Assembly: GCA_018398585.1 (NCBI GenBank)
Contig: JAGTTD010000009.1
Coordinates: forward strand, 9,181,193 to 9,245,192
Length of the DNA: 64,000 bases
Origin: Simmondsia chinensis
Taxonomy: Eukaryota; Streptophyta; Magnoliopsida; Caryophyllales; Simmondsiaceae
Direction: 5' to 3'
A program made the translations under genes and the position numbers. The notes beneath the pieces were generated by a model that did no database searches, had not been told where the DNA came from, and saw only the letters and a program-made list of their open reading frames with translations. Positions 11,760 to 22,337 of the stretch are shown piece after piece (the first letter of the stretch is position 1; each line of letters begins with the position of its first letter).

Positions 11760-13290
11760 CACAGGTCTGTGTCGCCACACTAAGTAGTTGAAACACACTT
11801 GTACAAGTTGATTTCACAGCATTAATACTTGTCATACACTAAGTATGGTAAGTCATACACTACTAAGTAGTTGAAACACACTTGTAGAAGTTGATTTCAC
11901 ACCATTAATACTCATCATACACTATGTATGGTAAGTAATACACTACTAAGTAGTTGAAACACACTTGTACAAGTTGATTTCACACCATTAATACTCATCA
12001 TACACTATGTATGGTAGGTAATACACCACTAAGTAGTTGAAACACACTTGTACAAGTTGATTTCACACCATTAATACTCATCATACACTATGTATGGTAA
12101 GTAATACACCACTAAGTAGTTGAAACACACTTGTACAAGTTGATTTCACACCATTAATACTCATCATACACTATGTATGGTAAGTAATACACCACTAAGT
12201 AGTTGAAACATACTTGTACAAGTTGATTTCACACCATTAATACTGGTCATACACTAAGTATGGTAAGTCATACACTGCTAAGTAGTTGAAACATACTTGT
12301 AGAAGTTGATTTCACACCATTAAAACTCATCATACACTATGTATGGTAAGTAATACACTACTCAGTAGTTGAAACACACTTGTACAAGTTGATTTCACAC
12401 CATTAATACTCATCATACACTATGTATGGTAGGTAATACACCACTAAGTAGTTGAAACACACTTGTATAAGTTAATTTCACACCATTAATACTCATCATA
12501 CACTATGCATGGTAAGTAATACACCACTAAGTAGTTGAAACACACTTGTACAAGTTGATTTCACACTATTAATACTGGTCATACACTAAGTGTGCTAAGT
12601 CATATACCACTAAGTAGTTGAAACACACTTGTAGAAGTTGATTTCACCCCATTAAAACTCATCATACACTATGTATGGTAAGTAATACACTACTAAGTAG
12701 TTGAAACACACTTGTACAAGTTGATTTCGCACCATTAAGACTTGTCATACACTAAGTATGGTAAGTCATACACCACTAAGTAGTTGAAACACACTTGTAC
12801 AAGTTGATTTCACACCATTAATACTGGTCATACACTAAGTATGGTAAGTCATACACCACTAAGTAGTTGAAACACACTTGTAGAAGTTGATTTCACACTA
12901 CTAATACTTGTCATACACTAAGTATGGTAAGTCATACACCACTAAGTAGTTGAAACACACTTGTACAAGTTGATTTCACACCATTAAGACTTATCATACA
13001 CTATGTATGGTAAGTCATACACTACTAAGTAGTTGAAACACACTGGTACAAGTTGATTTCACACCATTAATACTTGTCATACACTAAGTATGTTAAGTCA
13101 TACACCACTAAGTAGTTGAAACACACTTGTACAAGTTGATTTCACACCATTAAGACTCATCATACACTATGTATGGTAAGCAATACACTACTAAGTAGTT
13201 GAAATACACTTGTACAAGTTGATTTCACACCATTAATACTATCATATACTATGTATGGTAAGTAATACACCACTAAATAATTGAAACAAA
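11760..13290 (-). repeat. Tandem array, 83-bp period, - orientation, about 18 units (MULE core)
   Basis: TAAGTAGTTGAAACACAC starts at 11781, 11864, 11947, 12030 and 12113, an exact 83-bp period. The reverse complement of the unit (CCATACATAGTGTATGATGA, ATTAATGGTGTGAAATCAAC, TTGTACAAGTGTGTTTCAAC) is the same monomer as in the array at 10190-11260. The two core arrays are therefore inverted with respect to each other. Units are very similar, so amplification is recent. Confidence 0.9.
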
Positions 13291-13439
13291 CTGTAAATTT
13301 ATTTATTACACTATAAATGCCACAACTATTAATGAAATTGTGTACCAAGCAATATAAATGCCCTTGTTGATTTATGTGGATGAGGCTGACCGGTTGGGGT
13401 GGTTGGTGGTTGTACATTGAATGTTCAGGGGTCATAATG

Positions 13440-14143
13440 GACTACCAAGCAAGACATTTAATAACCTCAACTACCACCTACTTTATCATACCCTTCTCCC
13501 ACGGTTCTCCCCCTATAAAGGGATGAGATGGACAGGAAGCCAAGCATATACGGTTCCTCAATATATAGACCCGTTTAAATTCCTAATGTAAGTGGCTCTA
13601 GCAGCGGCGGTGGTGGGCCAGTGACAGCTGAGACACAAAAAGAGGTGGCACTTCTACGGATCATGTTTCATCAACGGTCTACCAAGCGATTAGTGGTGTA
13701 TGATCAATCACACATGGTGTACGGTGTATGATGAGTTGTAATGGTGTGAAGTTCATCCGCATGATAAGGATCTTGAATTTTGTATGCATGCAGTGGATGC
13801 ACTTTACAGACAACATATGCAGAGGGACAACTGTATGTAGTTCCAGCAGTTATATATGTCCAGTTTGTCATACAAATTGTATGCAGGGTTTTAATGTGTG
13901 TCAAGTTCTACGTATCATACACAGTATATGACGAGTTTTATGTATGGTAAAATCACGGGTTGTGCATGTATTTTTAAGTTTGTTGGAAATTATTGGTGTC
14001 ACACCATTAATACGCTGTGTATTATGAGTTATATGGGTGAAAAATCAAGTTCTACAATTGTGTTTTAGGTACTTAGTGGTGTATAACCAATCATAAACTG
14101 TGTAGGATGAGTTTTAATGGTTAATAACAACCTTTGCACGTGT
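13440..14143 (+). other. Core segment with coding-like patch and degenerate monomers
   Basis: Between 13498 and 13601 one frame reads without a stop (PRFSPYKGMRWTGSQAY...PFKFLM) and ends at ATG|TAAGTGG, like a final codon or a donor site. The next part (13602-13695) reads as a Gly/Ser-rich then charged segment. I do not recognise the protein; it may be a captured host fragment or another part of a transposon gene. From 13690 to 14110 decayed copies of the 83-bp monomer follow (GTGGTGTATGATCAATCA, AATCATAAACTGTGTAGG). Confidence 0.35.
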
Positions 14144-14144
14144 G

Positions 14145-14384
14145 AATACATCAATAGGAACATACAACAACATCGAAATATACAATATTACATACAACTT
14201 TCAATATAATGAATACAGTGTAAATCCTTTGGTATAAGTATGCATTTTTATTACACCATTTGAAAATACATCAATAGGAACATACAACAATATCGAAATA
14301 TACAATATTACATACAACTTTCAATATAATGAATACAATGTAAATCCTTTGGTACAAGTATGCATTTTTATTACATACAATTTT
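14145..14384. repeat. 120-bp tandem duplication
   Basis: AATACATCAATAGGAACATA begins at 14145 and again 120 bases later. The two copies are almost identical through AATATACAATATTACATAC, AATCCTTTGGTA and TATGCATTTTTATTAC. No function is apparent. It lies just downstream of the Ulp1 gene 3' end. Confidence 0.85.
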
Positions 14385-15289
14385 CAGTATAATAAAAATA
14401 ATGTATAATGAATAACGTAATTTTATTGACATGTATGCATTTGAAGCCGTTTATTCCTTCCGCGTCTGTACAAGTGTACAGAAGTATACAGCCGCAATTT
14501 CCCCATCTGCGCTTGCGTGCATTGGGAGATGCTCAGTCCTTTGGTCAGCAAAAATTCTATGAACTTTACAACAAAAATTCCACAGTTTGACCTATAGTTA
14601 ATATTAATACAGATTCCACAGTCAGAAATTATACATCATTGCAAGTAATGACTATTTTGCATCCACTTTATAACCAAAAGTCCAAATGAACGGAATAGTA
14701 AAATTGCATAGGAAGTAGATGTCATACCCCCTTTGCTGTGGACATTTATTCCTGTTGTAAGTTACCGAGAAAGGCTTGCCCTTGAACTGTATGAGGTCCT
14801 TTCGGACATCCCAAAAATTAACCAACGCTAGAGCATGTGGAAGCAATTTTGCAATTGGTTCCACATGTTCTAATCTTGCTGCCCTGGATTTGGCGGAGTA
14901 TAAGGAATCAAATACATGTATCCGCCAATCATTAAGATGGATGGCAGCAAGGAACCAATGTTGATTAGGTTGATTAATGGGCATGTACATCCGATCCACA
15001 TTGTGGCAGCTGACCCCATACGTGGCATCCCCAGCAAGGAACTTAATGATCAACGAATCAAAATCAGTAAAAGCTGACTCAAGCGGGATTCCACTGTTTT
15101 GAATCTGTTTTAGTAGGGGTCCAAATTGAGGAGCAACCGTTGTGTCCGCGCATGTTGCCCTCTGGTCGAATTGCTCTGGCCACTGATGTTTCTTCTCCAA
15201 AATGTAGTGCAGAATTACGTCCATTTCCTGCGATTCAAAACTAATTAGTTGAGACAAGTTGATTTTACACACATAAACAAGTTCATTTT

Positions 15290-16400
15290 ACACAGTTCAA
15301 CCCTATGACTAATCATACACCACTTTTTATTCAAAACACACTAACACATGTTGATTTTACACATTTAGCATCAACCATATACGGTGTATGACTAGTAATA
15401 CAACACTTACTTACTTAATACACAATAACATAAGTCGATTTAACACAGGTTGATTTACTTATTAGTTGACACACGGCAAAACTATCCTAATGGGAAACAT
15501 ATCTCATCAGTAAGCCAGGCGTCCTCGTTTCTCAACCGTTACCAAAATTGACCCGTTGTCACAGTCAAAACAGAGAAATCCCTTCGTTGATCATTAGGTA
15601 ACGGAAAGGGGGTCTTCAAATCTCTGTAATATATAATACCAAGTATGATATATAAGCATACCATAAGAAAGATGATTTCAGACCACTGTAACAGTAATTA
15701 CTTAAAAAAACCAACAAAATCTGATTTTATGCCATTAAAACCTGTCATATATTGTGTATGACAAGTCATTTACCACTAATTACTTGAAATACATCTGAAT
15801 AAGTTCATTTTACACCATTATAATGAATCATACACAATGTATAATTCGATTTCAGAACACTAACAGTAATTACTTGAAAAAACCAGCAAAAGTTGATTTT
15901 ATGATATTAAAACCTATCATACATTGTGTAGGACAAGTCATTTACCACTAATTGCTTGAAATACACCTGAATAAGTTCATTTTGCACCATTATAACGAAT
16001 CATATACAGTGTATGATTCGATTTCAGAACACTAACAGTAATTACTTGAAAAAACAGCAAAAGTTAATTTTATGCCATTAAAACCTATCATACATTGTGT
16101 ATGCCAACTCATTTACCACTAATTGCTTAAAATACACCTGAATCAAATCATTTCACACTATTAAAACGCATCATACCCAGTGTATGATTCGATTTCAGAC
16201 CACTGTACCCCTAATTACTTGAATAAAACAGCAAAAGTTGATTTTATGCCATTATAATCTATCATACATTGTGTACGACAAATCATTTATCACTAATTAA
16301 TTAAAATACACCTGAATAAGTTCACTTGATACCATTATAGTGCATCATACACAGTGTATAATTTTATTTCAGACACCACTAATTACTTGAAACACACCGA
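15290..16400 (-). repeat. 174-bp-type array in introns of the Ulp1 gene
   Basis: Between protease exons the sequence is again the arm monomer, in - orientation: CATACATTGTGTATGACAAG, TTACCACTAATTACTTGAAA, TACACCTGAATAAGTTCATT. Roughly four dimer units occupy 15650-16400, and diverged pieces lie at 15290-15480. The short exon at about 15509-15632 sits between them. Confidence 0.8.
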
Positions 16401-18479
16401 AGAAAGATGCATTCTAGAAAGATTTACATACAAATTATCAAAAAGCATCGTACAAAATCACACTCACTTAGCGACCGCTGCGTGGAAACTTTTGTAAAAA
16501 TCTTCAAAATCTTCTATGTCTTTGTCGGAGGGAGGCTGGAATGGATTGAAGGGCAGAACTGGCTCCGGTCCAGGATGGGTAATTTTTGCCCGTTTGCTCT
16601 TACCCTCCGCAGTCCATTCCTCACCTTTGTACTTGGGGTTTGGCTTGGGGTCCCTCCTCTCTTGCCCCAATCTACACACTATCTCGGACAATGTCATCAA
16701 GTTTTCAACGCCTTCCACATGCGGTGACGATGGTTCCTTGAAGACATTTTCCTCGGCCTTAGATGGCATAGCACATAGCAAAAGTCAATAAGTATCAACA
16801 TGCATGAAAACATAACAAATTAGGACACTAACAAGGAATCTAGTGTCTTACCCAGTACGTACAGGAGAAACTATTATGGCTTGCTCAATCGGGGATGGAT
16901 GAGCAGAAGTCGATGAACATAAGTGCGGCGATGTGGCCTGCGCTTGACGGTCTGAGAGCAGCTCCTTAATCTGTGCATCCTGAGCCTCAAATCATCGTTC
17001 GTACATTTGCAGCATTCGTTGGTGCGCTTCAAGCTGCATCTGTATCATTTGCACATCTTTACCCATCGCTTCGAGTCTCTCCATAACCTGCAATAAGTCC
17101 TCCAAATTGGCATAATCAGCAAATTTGAATAATATAGTATCCACACGGATAAAAATACGATTAAATAAACACAAAACAATTCATCATACGGATTGGTCCG
17201 CCGAATTGGTTGACGTAGGATACGGGTCCTCCCTGGATGCCGGCAACAGAGGTTGAGTTGCCAATGGTTGTGGCTCCTCACCAAGCTCTGCTGGCATTGC
17301 CATAACAGGAGATTGAAACCCCTCCTCAGCATCCTCAGCATAGGGAATGCCTTGTAGATTAGGCTGACCGGCTTTCGCACTCGTCAGTCTAATCGGTTCG
17401 GCATTCAATTGCTGATCAAAGGAAGATACATCATATACACGTTAGTAAAATTACAAAACACACTTCTAACCCAAAATATATGAAACATACAGTAGTAAAA
17501 CAATAACAACATAGTGTATTTATTACCTGATCAAATACCGTTTAGAGCAGAGCAGAGTACGGAGCCTTAACGGACATCTTCCAGTTAAGGATCCGCCCAA
17601 GAGGCTGGTCGCCAACCCTCACCGCCCCAACCTTGGCAAGTTCTGGAAGGGTTTCCAGGGCAAATATGGAAACCGCATCGTAGAACCCGTGGACGGAGTA
17701 GGTATTCTCCAAACCGTGGTGCATTCTTGCAGCGAAATTCTTGAGCTTCCGCACCAAGAATTTCCAGCTCAAGGATCCCCATGCAACACGATTGAAAGAG
17801 TCCACATCGTCCACGAGGGCCAGGATGTTCGGGTCAATGCCCGTTCGCTTGCGTTTGGCGAACAGTGGACCCTCGACCAGGTACGCAACAGCAAGCTTAA
17901 CCTGGTCCTCCATGATGGAGCAGGTTCTGCATGCATCAAAAAGCTGCTGCCTAGTCATCCTCCCCCTCATGCCATACTTGACAACCACCCTGTTGGGACC
18001 ACCGCGTACATCTTCCACACCTGCATATCTCAAGCCGGTGAGAATGCAAAACTCCCTCCTCCCAAGGTGCACTACCTTCCCACCAAATAAGAATGATAAC
18101 TCCTCGGGATTGGGGTTGGCCACCTGGTGGAGAAGGACAACGTGAATGAGACTATGCCAAAAGCTGACATTGGTCTCACTCAGCTCAAGCAGTTGCCCGA
18201 CATTGTATTGTGAGGCAAGGGCAAGCTGTAATGCAAAACACTTTTAGTTAATATGGGATCATAAATGTCATTGTCAAAAGTCAATATAATTAAAATGGAT
18301 ACAGTGTCAAACCTTGGCTTCGTCGTCCTTCAAGATTTCCTTTATCTCCGTAACAACCTTGGTTGACAAACCTATTTGGTTGACTTGGAGGAATTTTCAG
18401 AAACCCCTCGGGAAAATGTAATCAACCTCAACTGCAGGACGGCTCTTCCTACGTGTGTAAAATGCCATCTGAAATAAAA

Positions 18480-18850
18480 GCAATACACCATTAATTACTG
18501 AACACAAACAGACACACTTTGGTTCTACACCATTGAAACAAATCATACAGAGTGTATGATTGATTATACGCCACCACTAATTACTTATAATACACAAACA
18601 CAAGTTGGTTATACACCATTAAAACCAATCCTACACATTGTATGATCGATTATACACCACTAATTACTTAACATAAACAAACACAGGTTAGTTATACACC
18701 ATTAAACCCAATCAGACACACTGTATGGTTGCTCATAAACCACTTACTTAAAAAACATATACACAAGTTGATTTTACACCATTAAAACCAATTCTACACA
18801 CTGTATGGTTGCTCATATGAAACATGCAGAAGTTCATTATACCACAAAGG
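18480..18850 (-). repeat. 83-bp-type array in the leader intron of the Ulp1 gene
   Basis: About four units of ACACCATTAAAACCAATC, CATACACTGTATG, TTACTTAACATAAACA and ACACAAGTTGGTTATACACC. This is the same monomer as at 10190-11260 but in - orientation. Further copies fade out towards 18900. Confidence 0.8.
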
Positions 18851-19056
18851 TCGATTTTACGTGAAAAAAAATCACAAAACATGCAGAAGATCATTTTACA
18901 CAAATAAAAAACACTAATCACAAAGCTATTAACACCAAAACCCTAAACCCTAACAAATACTATGCACTATGTTCAGGAAATGGTACGAAACAAACATATA
19001 TTATACATTGGAGCACCAAAACCCTAAACCCTACAAAAATAACTCTTACTCACCTT

Positions 19057-19403
19057 CGAAAATGGTGATTAAAGACTGGAGCAGCTAGAGATCAAGGATG
19101 AAGGTGTGAAAACAGAGGTCAGACCCACGGGAACGAGAATCGCAATTGAAGTAGAGGAGAAAGAGGATGAACGAATTCGGAAAGAGGAGAGAGAGAATGA
19201 ATGGGTGAGAGAAAGAGAAGAGTGACTGGTGGCTTGTAAAACAAGTTGCTTATGGGGAAGACAAAAAGGCGGGAAGGGGTTTTACAGCTGTAAGTAAATG
19301 AGGCGAGAGCAGGGGTACGGATGGGATGACATTAAATGAGGAGAGAGAAAGGGGACGGGTTGGGGGGGGGGGGGGGGGATGGTGAATGGGAGGGCCTTTT
19401 TGA
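19057..19403 (-). promoter_or_regulatory. MULE core right end: leader/promoter region of the Ulp1 gene and inner inverted end
   Basis: On the - strand this is a CT-rich tract (TTCTCTCTCACCCATTC, CATTTAATG and a 17-base C-run). It runs into the exon-like segment ending TTTTCGAAG|GTGAGT at about 19056. It mirrors the core left end at 9761-9830 and so forms the inner inverted repeat. Confidence 0.5.
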
Positions 19404-22337
19404 GGGAAAATCGTATGGATTACTTTACTGAAAATGTATATTTTTTTTCTAAATACACATCCCAAAAATACACAAATACACGTTGATTCTACACAAATAT
19501 AACCCATCATATACCGTGTATGAAGTGCATCATACACCAATAAAACTTGAAATACATGTATATAAGCTGATTTCAGACAACTGTACCCCTAAATATATGA
19601 AAAAACCTGCAAAAGTTAATTTTATGCCAATAAAACCGATCATACATTGTGTATGACAAGTTCTTTACCGCTAATTACTTCAAGTATACCTGAATAAGGT
19701 CACTTTACACCATTATAACGCATCATACCCAGTGTATGATTCGATTTCAGACCAGTGTACCCCTAATTACTTGAAAAAAAAAACAGCAAAAGTAAATTTT
19801 ATGCCATTATAACCTATCATACATTGTGTATGATAAGTCATTTACCACTAATTGTTTTAACTACACCTGAATAAGTTCATTATACACCATTAAAACTCAT
19901 CATACCCAGTGTATGATTCGATTTCAGACCACTATACCCCTAATTACTTGAAAAAACCAGTAAAAGGAGATTTTATGCCATTTAAACATATCATACATTG
20001 TGTATGACAAGTCATTTGCCACTAATTGCTTGGAATACACCTGAATAAGTTCATTTTACACCATTAAAACACATCATACCCAGTGTATGATTCGATTTCA
20101 GACCACTGCAACAGTAATTACATAAAAAAAACTGCAAAAGTTGATTTCATGCCATTAAAACCTATAATAATTTGTGTATGATAGGTCATTTACTACTAAT
20201 TACTTGAAACATACCTGAAAAGGTTCATATTAAACCATTTTAACGCATCATACTCATTGTATGATTCGATTTCAGCCCACTGTAACAGTAATTACTTGAA
20301 AAAACGAGCAAAAGTTGATTTTATACCATTATAACCTATCATACATTGTGTAGGATAAATCATTTACCACTAATGGCTTGAAATATACCTGAAAAAGTTC
20401 ATTATAACCATTTTAAGGGATTATACATAGTGTAGGACCTGATTTCAGACCACTGTAAGACTAAATACATAAAAAAACTGTAAAAGTTGATTTTAAGCCA
20501 TTAAAACCTATAATAATTTGTGTATGATAAGTCATTTACCACTAATTACTTGAAACATACATGAAAAGGTTCATATTAAACCATTTTAACACACCATACC
20601 CATTGTATGATTCGATTTCAGCCCACTGTAACAGTAATTACTTGAAAAAATCAGTAAAAGTTAATTTTATGCCATTTAAACCTATCATACATTGTGTATG
20701 ACAAGTCATTTACCACCAATTGCTTGGAATACACCTGAATAAGTTCATTTTACATCATTAAAACGCATCATACCCATGGTATGATTCGATTTCAGACCAC
20801 TTCAACAGTAATTACATAAAAAAAACTGCAAAAGTTGATTTCATGCCATTAAAACCTATAATAATTTGTGTATGATAAGTCATTTACTACTAATTACTTG
20901 AAACATACCTGAAAAGGTTCATTTTAAATCATTTTAACGCATCATACCCATTGTATGATTCGATTTCAGCCCACTGTAACAGTAATTACTTGAAAAAACG
21001 AGCAAAAGTTGATTTTATACCATTAAAACCTATCATACATTGTGTATGACAAGTCGTTTACCACTAATTGCTTAGAATACACCAGAATAAGTTTATTTTA
21101 CACCATTAAAACGCATCATACCCAGTGTATGATTCGATTTCAGACCACTGTACCCCTAATTACTTGAAAAAAATAGCAAAAGTTGATTTTATGCCATTAT
21201 AACTTATCATACATTGTGTATGATAAGTCATTTACCACTAATTGCTTGGACTACACCTGAATAAGTTCATTTTACACCATTAAAACGCATCATACCCAGT
21301 GTATGATTCGATTTCAGACCACTATACCCCTAATTACTTGAAAAAAATAGCAAAAGTTAATTTTTTGCCATTATAACCTATCATACATTGTGTATGATAA
21401 GTCATTTACCACTAATTGCTTGAAATACACCTGAATAAGTTTATTTTACACCATTAAAATGCATCATACCCAGTGTATGATTCGATTTCAGACCACTGCA
21501 ACAGTAATTACATAAAAAAATCTGCAAAAGTTGATTTCATGCCATTAAAACCTATAATAATTTGTGTATGATAGGTCATTTACCACTAATTACTTGAAAC
21601 ATACCTGAAATGGTTCATATTAAACCATTTTAACTCATCATACCCATTGTATGATTCGATTTTAGTCCACTGTAACAATAATTACTTGAAAAAACCAGTA
21701 AAAGTTGATTTTATGCCATTAAAACCTATCATACATTGTGTATAACAAGTTATTTACCACTAAATACTTGAAGTATACCTGAATAAGGTCATTTTACACC
21801 ATTAAAACGCATCATACCCAGTGTATGATTCGATTTCAGACCACTGTACCCTAATTACTTGAAAAAAACCAGCAAAAGTTGATTTTATGCCATTATAACC
21901 TATCATAGATTGTGTATAATAAGTCATTTACCACTAATTTTTTGAGATACACCTGAATAAATTTACTTTACAGCATTATAATGCATCATACACAGTGTAT
22001 GATTTTATTTCAGACCATACTAATTACTTGAAACACACCTAAACAAGGTCTGGGAGGAAAGAAGAAGAAAGGGCAAATTTGGAAATAATATTATTTTTTA
22101 ACAAAAAAATTCGAAAGGAAAAAAAAAATGAAGAAAAGGAAGAGTGAAAAAGTAAAAAAAGTGTCCTTTTGCCTGCCTTGTATTAAATGAGGAGAGAGAA
22201 AGGGAGAGAGAGAGAGGACGGATGGGGGGGGGGGGATGAGGTGGGAGGGTATTTTTATCCAAAAAAGTCTATTTATGGTTAATGGGGTCCAAAAAAGAAT
22301 AAGGTTGGGGTGGGGGGTCCAAACCGCACGATTTCCC
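19404..22337. repeat. MULE right arm, bounded by inverted copies of the terminal motif
   Basis: The arm opens with GGGAAAATCGTATGG at 19404 and closes with CCGCACGATTTCCC at 22324-22337. It is 2934 bp long and is the inverted counterpart of 6480-9760. Terminal features appear in mirror order: CCAAGGT-type AAGGTCTGGGAGG, GCCTGCCTTGTATTAAATG, GA tract, G-run, TAATGGGGTCC. Confidence 0.7.
19480..22060 (-). repeat. Tandem array, 174-bp period, about 15 units (right arm)
   Basis: Repeats of CATCATACCCAGTGTATGATTCGATTTCAG and CCTATCATACATTGTGTATGA are joined by ACTAATTACTTGAAA and CACCTGAATAAG. This is the exact reverse of the left-arm array. Individual units differ by substitutions in a way similar to the left arm, so the arms were either copied or amplified together. 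Confidence 0.9.

Larger units (their letters stand above)
14652..19056 (-). pseudogene. DUF1985-Ulp1 (C48 SUMO-protease-like) transposon gene, multi-exon, decayed
   Basis: A multi-exon gene on the - strand. A leader ends at donor GTGAGT near 19056. Exon 18313-18468 starts ATGGCATTTTAC. Exon 17527-18225 carries DUF1985 (FGGKVVHLGRREFCILTGLR, then DQVKLAVAYLVEG and DDVDSFNRVAWG). Exon 17190-17411 is an acidic/Pro-rich linker. Exon 16852-17087 is a coiled coil. A further exon is about 16464-16767. A short exon near 15509-15632 reads NEDAWLTDE. The protease exon is 14652-15227. The protease retains His (NQHWFLAAI), Asp (VFDSL) and the oxyanion Gln (CPQQ). However, it reads QRGYDIYFLC where the family has DCGI: the Cys-Gly pair between 14720 and 14721 is missing. 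Stops lie at codon 24 (TGA 18397-18399), at 17542-17544 (TAA) and inside the coiled-coil exon. Such genes are known passengers of plant MULEs; cleavage of SUMO-like substrates is presumed for intact relatives only. Confidence 0.8.
6480..22337. mobile_element. 15.9-kb Mutator-like element (MULE) with 3-kb inverted array arms and DUF1985-Ulp1 core
   Basis: The outer ends are inverted: 6480 reads GGAAAATCGTACGGTTTGG and the complement of 22337 reads GGGAAATCGTGCGGTTTGG. The match continues inward through GACCCC, CCATTAACCATAAATAGA, a poly-C/CT tract, CATTTAATGCAAGGCAGG and CCCTCCCAGACCTTGTTTAGG into the arrays. Inside are an Ulp1-type protease gene with a DUF1985 domain and a mudrA-like zinc knuckle, the gene set expected of plant Ulp1-carrying MULEs. 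No transposase catalytic domain is present, so the element is non-autonomous as it stands. The flanks are T-rich (TTTATTTTT left, ATATTTTTT right), so a 9-bp target duplication cannot be read cleanly. A related empty site near 23298-23420 supports these boundaries. Confidence 0.8.

Noticed and set aside
6780..22060. Regularly spaced palindromic repeats resembling CRISPR arrays
   Set aside because: Units are contiguous 83- or 174-bp tandem repeats whose 'spacers' are themselves repeated. The setting is a plant transposon and there are no cas genes.
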